In this document: piece by piece, positions 1-12,776 of the stretch
How the letters are laid out: each line of letters begins with the position of its first letter
Position numbering within the stretch: the stretch's first letter is position 1
Source of the DNA: Centrapalus pauciflorus
Taxonomy: Eukaryota > Streptophyta > Magnoliopsida > Asterales > Asteraceae
NCBI GenBank assembly: GCA_020465985.1
Contig: JAANYP010002780.1
Location: 1-64,000 of the forward strand
Reading direction: 5' to 3'
DNA: 64,000 nucleotides
Position numbers and translations under genes: made by a program
The notes under the pieces: model-generated
The model's input: only the letters and a program-made list of their open reading frames with translations
Database searches by the model: none
What the model was told of the DNA's origin: nothing

Positions 1-2064
1 CCCGGAAATGCCACGTCATTACAATACACAGGTGGCAGCATCGCAATGCTCTATTAAACACATATGTCAGAAGGTAACACGGATCACTATTAATTTAAAC
101 TTTTCACATAAATACTGTTAACATATAATCCGCTAATTACATAAGCCCAAAAGCTGCTAACGTAAATAATACTGATCAGATCATTACACAAAGCCAACAC
201 AAAGCTTCCCAGATAATCCTCGATCCCAGATCAACAAGCTCAGCTACTGAACCCTATGCTGAAATCCTGAATACGGAAGACTCGAATACGTAAGCTCGAA
301 AGCTCGTGAGTACTCGAGGGTTAGACTCTGCACAGTAAACACATAGCATGCGAACACGTAGCACATACACACAACACAAGCTCAATCTCTGTCTCTGGCA
401 ATCATCAGTATAAAGCAGGAATGAACACTCAGCATGAGATCCGAAGCCCTGCACACAATATCACTGAAGGGGACTCCTCCCCAGCTAACGACCGTGCGCA
501 CCGGTGGTTAGCCACAACCCTGTAGCACGGGCGCGAACCGGCTACAGGCCCTGCCGTGTATACACGCCCCAAGGACTGTTAGGGACAGTCAACCCACGCG
601 ATCTCACATCGCGAATCACCGTCCGTATGGAACTCATCACGGACCCCCGGACTGGATCTCATCTCATGCACACATATATCACATATGTGGGAAATAGAAT
701 CATACCTGGCGCCCACGTCCCTGTCTCATTCACAATACACAATATACACATACACGAAGCTAGCTACACAGTTATGACTCGTAAAACAGTCCCGCGGTTT
801 AGAAAAGAACTCGGGTACTCACCTGATCGATCCACTAATCCCGGAATCTCTGACTCGGCTCGGCTCGCTGACTCGTCCCTGAAATCACACAGATCTCAAC
901 AATTAATCTCAATCCCAGCCAATACATATAACCGACTCACAATGATCCCATATCCAACACGGACTCAAACAATCTCAATAAAACCCACGAACTCCAATCA
1001 AAAACAAACCCAAACACGGCCCCTTTTATCGAATTAACTCGACACATAACCCCAACCGGATCCCGAAGACCTAACCAAAATATGACCCATAACAGGCCCG
1101 AATCCCCGAAACAATCCCAATCGGTTAAACACAGTCCCGAATTACATTAAACACATAATCACAACACCCCGAACTCTATTCAACCCGACAACCCCACGGA
1201 ACCGAAACCCGATCAATACCCAAAACCCGACCCGAAACTCGACTCAAAGCACTCCCAACAAGACTCTGAATATACACAAAACCCATCCCGAGCAACCCCG
1301 AAGGAACCCGACACCATTCCGACCCAAACTCAATTCACAAGACTAATTTCGGATTTCTTCTGCAGGCCACTTGTCGCGCCGCGGACTCTCTGGTGGTCGC
1401 GCCGCGACCCCACGAAAACCCCATAGATGACCTGCGATTTTCAGCTCTGCCAAGGAGTTATAACTCCTTTCAATTACGAACTCAGCTCTCAAAACACATA
1501 CATAATCATCCCACAGCAGCATATAAACTCTCTTATCACTCAAATATTCAATTCCCACAAGGATTCAACACATAATACAATTTAAATCCTCAAACCAAGT
1601 TGCTTACCTCAAATCCTTCAAGAATAATAGGAGAGAAGAAGAAGAACAGCTTAAATCCAAGTTTCCACACCCAATTCAAGGCTTGAATTTGATTTCTTGC
1701 TGGAGGTCTTCACACAATTCACACACATACACTTTTTTTTTTTTCTCTGGGATTAGGAAAGGGAAAGGATAAGGAAAAATGAAGAGGATAAGATGATATA
1801 TACGTCTTATCCTTTTTCCGGTCCCGAACCCCCTAAATCCGGACCCGATATCACTTTTTCGCCAATTATACCCTTTTAACTCATTTAACTCCACGAACCC
1901 AAATATATAGTTAATCCACTAAATTTATAACCCGGAGACACGTAACTCGCAACCCGACACGTATCAATCCACTACTCGGGATCTCATTGGCCCAACACGA
2001 TAATAATTATTTAATTATCCACTAAAATAATTACACGCAATTATCTCAAAATTGGGATGTTACA
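1..2064 (-). repeat. Partial LTR of an LTR retrotransposon (reverse orientation)
   Basis: Read on the minus strand, an LTR-like 5' end (TGTAACATCCC) begins at 2064 and runs leftward past the window edge. It shares blocks with the plus-strand LTR at 54630, including ACGTGTAATTATTTTAGTGG and CCCGAGTAGTGGATT, so both belong to one family. A GC-rich block with CGCGCCGCGAC repeats lies at about 1375-1410, and a probable promoter/leader region at about 1690-1830. The other LTR end and any internal coding region are outside the window. Long frames here, such as 504-1037, show no protein resemblance. The LTR call is firm; the superfamily cannot be told without gag-pol. Confidence 0.75.
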
Positions 2065-2133
2065 TAGCGCTAGACATTTTCTTATATATATATAAACTAA
2101 TTAATTTTTTTCAGAATATAAGCTTATAAACAA

Positions 2134-2650
2134 GGGGTAATTGCGCAAAAAACCATCAACTTGTCAACTTTTTGTGATTAAAACCCCAAACCATTCTTCG
2201 TTGCATAAAAAACCCTGAACTAACTAAAAATCAGTAAATCAATGTTTTATCAACGAGTAACCCGTTGAAACCGGTTATTAATCATACGTGGACCGGTAAA
2301 TAACCTACGTTGAATAAATTCTAATTGTTGAAACTGGTTGCCAAGTATTACACATCTTTTAAACACTCGTTGATGATGTAATACCGTTTAAAAATTACAA
2401 TTAAAAATTATCAACGGGGGTTTAAGTGATGTGTAATGCTTGGCAACCGGTTTCAACAATTAAAACTTATTCAACGTAGGTTATTTACCGGTCCACGTAT
2501 GATTAATAACCGGTTTCAATGGGTTACTCATTGATAAAACCTTGATTTACTGACTTTTAGTTAGTTCGGGGTTTTCTATACAACGAAAAATGGTTTGGGG
2601 TTTTAATCACAAAAACCTGACAAGTTGAGGGTTTTTTGCGCAATTATCCC
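2134..2650. mobile_element. MULE-type foldback element, 517 bp, with 9-bp target duplication
   Basis: The two halves are nearly complete inverted repeats. The left end reads GGGGTAATTGCGC and the right end GCGCAATTATCCC, and the complementarity runs almost to the centre near 2390. The element is flanked by a perfect 9-bp direct repeat, TATAAACAA (2125-2133 and 2651-2659). Long terminal inverted repeats with a 9-bp duplication are the signature of Mutator-like elements. It has no coding capacity, so it must have been moved by a transposase encoded elsewhere. Confidence 0.88.
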
Positions 2651-2659
2651 TATAAACAA

Positions 2660-3743
2660 ATACACAATTATTATATGCATATGATATAATTTCATATAAA
2701 CATATATTTAATTTATCAAAAGTTCAATTCAACTTAAACATTGATAATGTTTTTCAACTATAACATTTTGTATGCTATCTATGTAAGATATCAAGAAAAA
2801 GATTATCCATAAACTTTTAACTCAAACTTAATTTTATTTTTTTATACTCACGTGAGATTAATTCATAAAAATAAAAAATAAAAAATTGTGTGATGGATTT
2901 ACATAAAATTCAAAAGAATCTATTTTTATCTAATTATTAATACAATAAGTTCAATTATTTTTTTTATAAAATAAGAAAAACCCAAAATATTTAAGCTAAA
3001 TCCATTTTTTTAAAGTAACATATACACTAACCTTTAATTAAAATAATTAAAGTACACTTACAAATTATTATTTCTTAATGATTGTTGGATATCATTATAA
3101 ATAAATAAACATGAATCCTCAAATTACAGATCATAGATTACATTTGAGTTTTTTTACACCAAGAAAAAATATCATATTCGTAAAATAAAAAAAATTAGGT
3201 TTAATTACAGATCATAGATTACATTTAATTTTTTTTATCTTAGAAATAAATTTAGATTAGTATTAGAATATTTAAAATATTTCATTTTTTAATTGTATGC
3301 ATTAAATATGAAAGTATTTAAACTATATTTCGTATTTTCTTAATAATCAATTAGTAAAAACTAGAATTTTAATTATGGAAAAAAGGAGGGAAATAAAAAA
3401 TTTTGAGAAATGAGGGAGTGACATTTGGCAAATAGGTTTTCTTTTATTAATAGATATAGATAATAATAATAATTCTCACAACTAATTCAAATTTTTACAT
3501 TTGGATCTAATTATGATTATTATGGATAATAACAATAATAGATATTTATTTTAGGTAAACATTAATTTTGAATGTTACAAAGTCTACTTTATTACTAATT
3601 AATTAATGAAAAAAATAAAGTCAAAATTTAATGCAATTAAGTTAAGGTGTTAAATTTGGAAAAAGAGGTGGAAAAATAAAATTTTCTTGTATTGTATAAG
3701 TGACATATGACATGAATTGTTTTGTTTTATTATAATATATATG
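2660..3743. other. AT-rich non-coding stretch with Helitron-like ends
   Basis: There is no gene-like frame. Around 3440-3464 the minus strand carries a Helitron-style 5' end (TCTATATCTATTAATAAAAG), and another similar start lies near 3715-3738. A phrase of about 30 bp containing ACAGATCATAGATTACATTT occurs twice, near 3125 and 3208. The stretch looks like decayed, abutting Helitron copies. Confidence 0.45.
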
Positions 3744-4489
3744 TTAATCAACCCATGTATTACATGGGTTGATTTAGAAAATACATATTTTTTTATATTT
3801 TAATAAATTATTATAAAATTTATATATAATTAAAATAAAAAAATGAAAGCTAGTTAAATTAAAGATAAAAAAATACTTAGTTGTTTGATATTAAATAAAA
3901 ATATATTATTATATTGTATTATTAAAAATAGATAATTGCAAAAAATGTTTCTTTTAATTTTTATTAACTTCAAATATGAAATATCAATGTAAGAAACAAA
4001 AACTTCAATTATGTGAATGTGTATATATTTTGAAAATGATAAAATATAAAAATGGAATATCTGAAAATCAACAATCAAATTTATCATATTCACAATTAAA
4101 GTTTTATCAATTAAATTTTAAATCTTGTTAGCAAAATAATTAACAAAACATTTTAACTTTATTTACTACACTTCTACATTTAAATTCAAATTTTTACATT
4201 TGAATTTAAGTATGATAATTAAGGATAATAATGACACATATTTATTTTAGGTAAATATTAATTCATTAATGAAAAAATTAAAATCAAAATTTAATGTAAC
4301 TAAGGTAATGTAGTAAATTTGGAAAATGAATTAAAAAAATGGCATAGGTATAATTATTGATTTTAATTAAGGGTATAAGAGACATTTCATAAATAATTAT
4401 GAGTTGTCATTAATCTGGGCCATTTGATTTCTTTCCATACAACGATCCAGAAACTCCAAGTGGTTTTCTTATTATATATAGTATAGATT
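3744..4489 (-). mobile_element. Probable non-autonomous Helitron
   Basis: On the minus strand it begins at 4489 with TCTATACTATATATAATAAG, a typical plant Helitron 5' end. It finishes near 3744 just after a short hairpin (AACCCATG, TAATA, CATGGGTT; 3748-3770). A clean CTRR end is not visible, so the right boundary is approximate. No coding capacity is seen. Its interior around 4187-4330 resembles 3490-3650, which suggests that neighbouring copies belong to one family. Confidence 0.5.
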
Positions 4490-4548
4490 TTAACATATCC
4501 AGAGGTATTTTTTGGCAATGTATTTTTGACTTCCAGAGGTCATTAAAT

Positions 4549-4716
4549 TTTTTTTTTGAACGGCAAACTATACTACTCCTACACCTAAACTACTCCTTTA
4601 CCCCAAGACTTACTTACTCCATCTAATTTTCAACTTGCCTCTGACGAGAGTCGAATCCGTAACCTCTCAGTTACATAATAACCCTCTTACCAAATAGGTT
4701 AAACCTCATTGGTTCT
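4549..4716 (-). mobile_element. tRNA-derived SINE
   Basis: Read on the minus strand, a tRNA-like head carries a B-box-like GATTCGACTCT. The body ends in GCCGTTC followed by an A-run (T-run at 4548-4557 on the plus strand), the usual 3' end of many plant SINEs. Flanks at 4535-4548 and 4717-4730 match at 11 of 14 positions (AGAGGTCATTAAAT against AGAGACCACTAAAT), which fits an aged target duplication. The length of about 168 bp is normal for the class. Confidence 0.72.
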
Positions 4717-4981
4717 AGAGACCACTAAATACATTTTTGAACCTAGTACACTTCATCTCCTATTTTGTTTTTTCAAAATCCTGAAATGTCTGCCATTTTG
4801 ACTAATATTAAGGAGATAAATGATATTTGGAAGTTTTGGGTCTAAATGGGTTAGAGATAATATTCTTTAATACAGTATTTGGTATTGATAAAATTGAAAA
4901 AATAAATAAATACAGGATTATCTCATGGATTTTGGAGGCCCTATCCTTGTGATTACAACATAGTCTCTTAAATATTTTTAA

Positions 4982-5369
4982 GGGTTAAAGTCATACAAAT
5001 GTATGTTACTTTACTGAAATTACTCAAATGATTAATCTAGTTATTTTTTTATCTACATTGGTACTTATACTTAAAATTTTAGATTAAAATCACGTAAATC
5101 CACATTGTACTCCAAAATAACTTGTCGATATGGTACGTGTAACCAGTAACTATGTTTGATATGGTAAATCCACGTAAGCATCATGTCAATAAAAACCTGC
5201 TACGTTGTCATTTGAATCCGCAAAAACTGTCATATCAACATAGTTACTGGTTACACGTACCATATCGATAAGTTATTTTGAAGTACAACTACCATCCAGT
5301 CAAAAATAAAGTTAATTAGTCATTTAGGTAAATTGAGAAAAGTATGTTGCATTTGTATGACTTTAACCC
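4982..5369. mobile_element. MULE-like foldback MITE (same family as 46764-47253)
   Basis: The ends are inverted repeats: GGGTTAAAGTCATACAAATG on the left and its complement on the right. Internally, blocks around 5108-5150 and 5235-5280 are also complementary (CTTGTCGATATGGTACGTG). The copy at 46764 shares ends and interior and has a clean 9-bp duplication. Here the flanks (TATTTTTAA and ATATTTTAA) match only partly, so this insertion is older. It is non-coding. Confidence 0.75.
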
Positions 5370-7100
5370 ATATTTTAAATAGTAAATTGGTTATTTTGAG
5401 ACTAAATTTTAATAGGTAAAGTGGAGGTCGTGAATAACAATAAAAACTGATTAATGAGAAATTAAAATAAATAATACTAATCAAATTCAATTTGATATGA
5501 ATTCCATTTTATAATGCACCGATGCACAACGTATACATGTCAAATATAAAAAAAAATTATTGGTCTAAATTTAGATTTTTATTATGTTTGTAAGGCCCTA
5601 TGAAATTTGGTTTGACAAAAATACTCTTAATTGATAACATACATTCCACTTAAATAACCATGCATGGTAAATTACTATTTAATGAAAAAGTAGATAAAAA
5701 AACTTATACATTTACTAATAGGGTTTAATATGAAAAAAAAAACAAACATGTTTTTTATATTTTACGGTTTAGTCCCTCCGTATTATTTTTTTACCAATAA
5801 AAATCCTTAAGTTATACATTTGTTTGTGATTTTTGGAATTTTCTTTTATTTTTTAAAAAGTCTTCAAGTTTGTGGACTTTTGGAGAAAAATAGTGAAAAC
5901 ATGTTGGTTGTTTTGTGGAAAAAGTCAAGGTTGATTATGAAAAAAAAAAAACAAAACTTTTCTGAAAACCGAATTGAAAACAATATCTTAAGGACATTCT
6001 TAAAAAAATAACACGGATGGATTAAATCGCAAAAAATATGAAAACATGTTGGTTTTTTTTCATATTAAACCCTTTATTAATATAAAGAATATTATCGATA
6101 ATTACGTAAACATAATTTTTTCAAAAACTAATTTCATACATAAAATTTTAAATCAAAGAAATAGTTAAAGAGTTGTCTAACTTCATGAAGTTAAAAAAAC
6201 GATATGCTAAACAATACCACATAAAATATTATGCATTATCTTCAAACAATTCCATCAACCATTCAAACTTGTCTTCCTTGTCAATTATTGAAAAAACATC
6301 ACCATCGAAATTCCACTTATTTTCTTAGGCAAATTATCAAAAACAACATAAAATATGGATCCGTAAGGGTGAGCAAATGTATCATTTTTTCTGAATCGTA
6401 TTGATACCAAACCAATTCCGATTTATGTATTCAGTACAGAATTCGGTTTTGATATTAATTATTTGATTTTGGTTTTTGGTTTTGTATCGGTTTAGTCCGG
6501 TACCAATACTAGGAGGGAGTAAATATAACACTTTTCTCGAACTGTACCGGTACCGTATTAATATCTTTTTTATGAATTTGGTATGAAATTCAACTTCGAT
6601 TTTTTTTATGATTTAGTTTTCAGGATTTTTGGTTCGGTATGGCACCAGTACCACGCTCAACTCTATAAATTTGATAAAAATAGTTAATGTAGATTTTTTA
6701 ACCAAAAAAGATAACGTAAATTCAATCTTTAATAAAAGAAGGCATCAATGACTAATTAAGAAGGTAAAAACTTTTTGGTCGTTTTTTCGGAAAAAAACAA
6801 AATTCAATTATTTCTTGGTGTAAAAATTGGATTTTATGTCCTTTTTTCAATAACAACAAAAATTTATGTTAAATTTTCTTGATCTAAAGTATCTTTATTG
6901 TCAAAATTAATATTTTTATTATATGTTTTTTTTTTGTCAATTATCATCACCTTATCAATCAATATCATTATATTAATTTTACATATCCAATGCGAAATGT
7001 ATGAGAACTGATTTATACATAATATAGTTTTTTCATACACAACAACTAACAAAATATTCATTCTATCCTTACTAATACTTTTATATTTTTATCATCTTTA
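5370..7100. other. AT-rich intergenic sequence
   Basis: No gene is recognisable. Around 6367-6660 there is a degenerate repeat rich in ATTCGGTTTTGG and GGTACC-type phrases, of the sort found in decayed plant transposons. An A-run near 5940 interrupts a short frame that has no coding look. Confidence 0.5.
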
Positions 7101-7258
7101 CTAGTTTATTTACCTGTGTATTACGCGAATATTTTTAATATACTGTTTTTTATATATAATACAATAATCTAAAATGTAAAGTTAAACAGTTTTTTAACAA
7201 ACGTATACAAGAATAATAATATTATTTATCATTAACGGTTTATTTTTTTAATTTTTAA

Positions 7259-7318
<60 letters not shown>

Positions 7319-8016
7319 TATTTTATATATTTTTAACTTTTATTTTATTATAAATGATAAGTTATTAAAATATTATATTTTCTTGGATTTGATTTGATTC
7401 GGATTAAAAAATATATTATATTAGATTTGGATAGATATTGTTTAAATATTTTTTGATATTATTTAAAACTAGGGGTGTCCAAAATCGAATATCCGAATTT
7501 TCGGATATTCAAAATTTCGGATAGTGATTTTTGCTAGGCGAATCCGAATTTTCGCATATCAGATTATCCGAATATCCGAAAATTCATATATCCAAATACA
7601 TAATAAAGATAAATATATCAAAAACTGAATGTATCCGGAATTATATTACTCAAAAGGATTAAAAAAATATTAAAAAACCAAAATATATAAAATATTAGTT
7701 AATAAATCTATAATATCAAGATAAAACTCAAACATATACATTAGAATAATAATAAACATTCAATATTATGTAAATTGTCAATACTAAAGATATATAAAAT
7801 TTTAAAAAAAAATGATTTTTTTTGGATTTTCAGATATCCGAAAATCTGGAATTTTATTATCCGAATCTGAAATTTCGGATAGTTTCAGATCAGATTTTCG
7901 ACTTTTTATTTCGAATGCTCGGATTCGGAACTATAAGTGTCATTTGTCAATTCATGGTTATGTCATGCGGCTTCACGAGGATTGCGTATATTACTCTTTT
8001 TAATATTATTTATAGA
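7101..8016 (-). mobile_element. Helitron remnant (same family as 37353-39236)
   Basis: On the minus strand the 5' end at 8016 reads TCTATAAATAATATTAAAA, followed by AGAGTAATATACGC and GTGAAGCC. The 3' end at 7101 reads AATAAACTAG followed by T. The Helitron at 37353-39236 has the same start (TATTAAAAGAGTAA, then GTGAAGCCACGTGTCG) and the same AATAAACTAG end. This copy carries a TA array (7264-7314) and a separate repeat made of TATCCGAA/TTCGGATA phrases (about 7470-7930). It is non-coding. Confidence 0.62.
7264..7314. repeat. (TA)n microsatellite, about 51 bp
   Basis: Uninterrupted TA dinucleotide run inside the Helitron remnant. Unlike the arrays at 15-21 kb, no foldback element abuts it. 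Confidence 0.97.
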
Positions 8017-8250
8017 TTATATATTATAGACAGATTATAGATATTTTATCCCCTCCAAACAATGATAAGATAGTTATTTTATATGAAATTATTGTGTATT
8101 GTAAATCTTTGTCAGTTTGTTGTGTACAAATCACATCCTAAAAGATGTTTCAGTTTTGGTCTACTCATGCAAACAAGTCGAACAGGCCAATGACCAAAAA
8201 ATAAAATTTTAACATAATTTTGAATTAAAAAAAAAAAACAATTTGTTTAA

Positions 8251-9192
8251 GGGCAAAATTCAGAAAAACCCAACAAACTATGTGTTTTAAGACAATTAAG
8301 TCCTTAAACTTTTTTTTAAAAAATAAATAAATCCTTAAACTAATTAAATTCAATTAGTATGATCCTTTACTCAAAAAAGTTGACTGGTAACCTAATCTAC
8401 AGGATAAAGTCCACTTTTAGCCATATGTTTTCACCCACCTAGTAAGTTCTCTAATCAAAATACTTTCAGAGATTAGAAAAAAAAGAAGATTACCGGTCAT
8501 GTTGCAGGGTCGACGAAGGGACGTTTCAGTTTGGTTCTTGGTTCAAGGTTTCTTAAAAAATTAGTTTTCGACTGGAATTGAACCAGAATCTTAATTTTTC
8601 AAACTTAAAACAAACTCAAGTATGTATTCGGTTCACCATCTTGGCCTATTGGGGACCATAGCAGTTCTAAATCGAAAAGAACCAGCCTAGATCAATTCAG
8701 TTTTTGATTCCAGTAGTTTCAAAATTTTAGCTTTGTTCCAATGTGGTTGTCTGTTTTTTGTGTGTAGTCATGTTTTTGACAAATTTTTCTGGTGACATAT
8801 TGTGTGATACAACTCTGACATACATACAAATTAAAAAAACTCTTAAAACACATATTCACTTGTATGGTACAAGTCTATAAAGCATGGTATTTAAACTTTA
8901 ATAACACAAATTGTACAGTGTAAAAAAATTCAAGTTTATCGTTGGAGACTTCTTTAAGAAAATTACATGTAAACGATGTATTTGTTTTTTTTTTTTTTTT
9001 TTGTTTTGATATTACAGATATCATTTTTATTGGTTTTGCTATTATAAAAATTTTTATAGTCATGATTTGTAGGCTGAAGGATCAAACTATCAGGTTTCAG
9101 TAAGTTTAAGGGTTTATTTGTTACAAAAAAAAAGTTTAAGGACTTAATCATTCCAAAACAGATAGTTTGTTGGGTTTTTTTGAATTTTGTCC
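8251..9192. mobile_element. MULE-type foldback element, 942 bp, with 9-bp target duplication
   Basis: The left end is GGGCAAAATTCAG and the right end is TGAATTTTGTCC. The inverted repeats extend inward about 90 bp, through AACAAACTATGTGTTTTAAG and its counterpart near 9150. Flanks are a perfect 9-bp repeat, TTTGTTTAA (8242-8250 and 9193-9201). The interior (about 8480-8760) is single-copy-looking, with no convincing frame. It is a non-autonomous Mutator-like element. Confidence 0.87.
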
Positions 9193-9201
9193 TTTGTTTA
9201 A

Positions 9202-11977
9202 TAAATCATTTTCTAGAATTTCACCTTTTAAAAAAAAATATTTCTAGCTTAGGCTTTTAGTACCAGATCATTTCTATCATCACGTTCGTTTAGCTCATTG
9301 GGTCAAAATTGTCACCCTGATATACACAAATTAATAATAATTTATAAATATTAAGTAGATATTTTTGTGAGTTATTAACCATTTAACACAAAATTGTCCC
9401 CAATACATTTATGCTAATTAATTATATAAGTTTCATCCAAATTATGTTTACCATTAAACTCCTTTGGATGCCATCATTTCAATTCTATTTATGTTAAGTT
9501 GTTACCAAATTCAGCCAATTTTTAGTTTGAGATTACATGGTCTGCCCGCCCTACCATATCCCCTTATGATGATATGTGTCATTTGAGTATGTGAATTTTT
9601 TTCCACAAAGCCAACTTTATTTGAGATGTTGATTTTAGATATGGACCGATTCCATTCCATTCGATTTTATCTTATTTTTTAGAAAAATTTATACTCCATT
9701 ACTTTTTTTTTGCTCAAATAACTTTTTATCAGGTCCATGTCATGTGTTGGTGGAATAAAAGGTAGAATATAATGACGATAATATTCGATATATTTGACAA
9801 ATGATATTATACTTGATTTATGCTAACGACTTCAATCAGTTGATGTGTATTTGCTGAAATTGAGTTTTGTCGATTGAGTATATCTCAGAGGTTGTTTGTT
9901 TAGTTTCTAATGAAATCATTAAAAAGTCATTCAAAGATAAAATGACCTCTTAATGATTTCATTAAAATGTAAACAAACATGCACTTGACGTGTGCAATTG
10001 ACGCAATTACTCCCATTTGTTTGCCGAATCAAGTATCGTGGATTAAGAATTTCTCAAACCAGTCAACCATCCATTACGTTTCCAACTTAAGTAAATTGTT
10101 TCTATCAAATCGGTTAAACAAAATATATTCAAACTTATAAACCTTCGAAAGCACTTTGGCAAAATATTATATGTGATGATATAACATTACAAATATATTA
10201 AACATAAATATCTTCAAAGTTATACAAGAAATAGACGATAAAGTTTTCACGACTCACTGTTAGCCAATAATATTTTATTTATATTAGGCTTATGTATAAC
10301 TTCCTTCTTTATTATTTTCTTTCTCCCAATCTAGTTTTATCATATAGAACCCTAATACAAATAAAAAAGTAAATTATACAAGTGGACCCTATGGTTTGAG
10401 GGTATTTGCAGTTTTAGTCCTTGAGAATCTTTCTTTTACACCACAGGTACAAAATATACAAACATTTAACATAAATGGTCCCTACATTTAACATTTGTTA
10501 ACTTCTCCTTTAAGTATTAGAGCAATTTTGTCGTTTAAATTCAACAGTACCAAATCTGAAATTTTCAAATGGACCGTTTGTGTAAGTTTTTATTTTTTTA
10601 TTTTAGTTACTAAACATTTATATTAATGTGTTGATGATTTATCATTTTTGTCAATGTTATTATTATTTTATTTTTAAACAATTTTAAATCTTAATTCATC
10701 CAACCAAATTTAATCAGAATTAAAAAGCCATCTATTTCAATTTCATCTCCAACGGTTTACACTTCATCGTCTCCATCTTGATCGATTTCATCACCATCTC
10801 ACTTTGCCATCTCCGTCCAGATTGAGGGCATCATCAAATGCTTCCACCATTGAATGCATCTTCGTCCTGATTTTCCACTTCGTCTTCTCCGTACTAATTT
10901 TCAACTTCAAGTCAATAGCTTTGGTTTTTAGATTTGAGTTTCAGATTGGTCCCTTCAGTTTTAGATTTAAGTTTCAAATCCATGGCCGCAATTTCAACTT
11001 TAAACAATAGGTTTGGTTTCAAAATCAAGTTTGTTCTTCATTCCACTTCAAGTTTCAGATTTCAAATAATGGTCAAGTCACATATCAATCTAAAAATAAG
11101 ATTATGGATCGTTGTTGTTTATTGCACTTGAAACGATGTTGTTTGTCTCCACCAGAAACATCTCGAAGCCTCTTGAACAGATATGAAATGAAGGTGCCAC
11201 AAACATGCTTAGGGTTTATGTTCTTATTCTTGATCTGCTCTTGATTCTGTTTAAACGATTTTGGATTGTTCAAACATTTAAACGATGGCTCCTATTCTGG
11301 ACTTCCACTTGGTTTATGGATTTCATTTGAATCATTGTTCAAATTGTAATGATTGTTCACATTATTGTGTATCAGTTCTTGGTCATTTTTCTTTAAGTTC
11401 AATTAGTTAAAGTTCAATTTCATTTAAATGGCCTGAGGTATGTTCTTCATTTGATTTTGTGCAGTTATCAGTGTTTGAGTTTTTTTCTTACACATCACAT
11501 GTAATGTGTTTATGAGTTTGGGTTTGAATCAATTAATGTTTCGATTTGGTTTATTTCAATATAAATGATTGGAAAAATCAATAAACCATTCCGATTTCAA
11601 TTTTACTGATCGAAGAAAAGGACAACTCATTCCAAGTTTCAGTTTTACCAATAAAAAAATGACAAACCATTTGAATTATATAACAATTATATATAAAGAA
11701 TTTTAATGAAATGTAAAAAATAATCACCAATGATAATAATATAAATAATTAAATATTAATGTATGAACAATTAGAAATCAGAGAATAGGGAAAAAAAACA
11801 TGAATTAGAGAATTACGCAAATGGTCCCTGAAATGAAAATATGTTAGTGGCTTAACTGGTCTAGCGGTCTCATTTGACAGCTTGGACAATTTGTGTGAAA
11901 GGTTTGGCTTTTTGATACCCATGGTATAAAAAAAACTTTGAGAAATCAAAACCGAAAAAATCCAAAACCACAAGAAC
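9202..11977. other. AT-rich intergenic sequence between MULE and hAT elements
   Basis: No gene is recognisable. Short frames at 10804-11131 read as low-complexity F/S/K-rich text in a region of TTTCA/TTCAG phrases and do not look like protein. A short MITE sits at 9892-9988. Phrases such as TGGACCCTATGGTTTGAGGG (10382) resemble MULE ends, but I could not find a partner. Confidence 0.45.
9892..9988. mobile_element. Small MITE, about 97 bp
   Basis: Inverted ends: the left reads TTGTTTGTTTAGTTTCTAAT, then GAAATCATTAA. The right carries TTAATGATTTCATTAAAATG, then TAAACAAACATGC. The hairpin is nearly complete. Target duplication is unclear, so the superfamily is undecided (hAT or Harbinger type). 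Confidence 0.6.
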
Positions 11978-12276
11978 CAGGGCCGGTCCTAGACATTTTA
12001 ATGCCCCGGGCAAGATAAAAAAAATTAATGCCCTTAAAAAATGTTAAGATACAAGTATACGACATACCACTTTTTAAAAGGGTTTGGAACCTAATCAAAT
12101 TAGGCGGCTCATCCCTACGCTGATTATATATAAAATATATGAAATTCAAATACAAGTTTTAACAATTATGAAATCACCTAAAACGATAAGCAAGTATGTC
12201 AAATAACTTGTTGTAATCAACATTTTCTGAAATTCTACTTTCAATGCTTGGTATTGTTCATCTAAATGGTTAGTTG

Positions 12277-12366
12277 TACCATTAAGTACCACTCTCAATG
12301 CACATTTAATCTACCCTTGCCTACCATTAAGTACCACTCTCAATGCACATTTGATCTACCCTTGCC
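12277..12366. repeat. 45-bp tandem pair inside the hAT element
   Basis: Two copies of a 45-bp unit starting TACCATTAAGTACCACTCTC, differing at one base (TTTAATC against TTTGATC). The same pair recurs at 13076-13165 in the inner element copy. Confidence 0.93.
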
Positions 12367-12776
12367 TAGTTGCCTTCAAGACTTGACAACCCACTCCCTC
12401 TCTACCTTAGTCTTGATCATTTCTTGAATTTTAGCCTATATTTCAAGAAACCAAAATCTTGAAAGGGAGCCGTGAAAAATAAAAGGCAAAAAAGGGTAAT
12501 TAGCTTTACTGAGAAAGAATCAGATTCAGACCTTTTTCTAGCAACAGCCAACAGAGGTTTTTGGCAAAAAAACACAATCAACTTCTAAAACAAAAACAGC
12601 TTGGATGGACCCTTTCAAGAATTCAATTTGGCCACATAAAAAACAGAGATTTAAGAAGTAAAATTAATGGCACATGGAACTTTCAAGAAAATGAAGCTAA
12701 ATTATATCCAGACATCTAAACAATCGCCAAATAGAAACAAATGCCAAAAAAATCAATTTCTTAAGTTAATTGCCAA

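Noticed and set aside
504..1037. 177-codon open frame on the plus strand
   Set aside because: It lies antisense within an LTR, has no family resemblance, and owes its openness to CAC/ACC-rich sequence.
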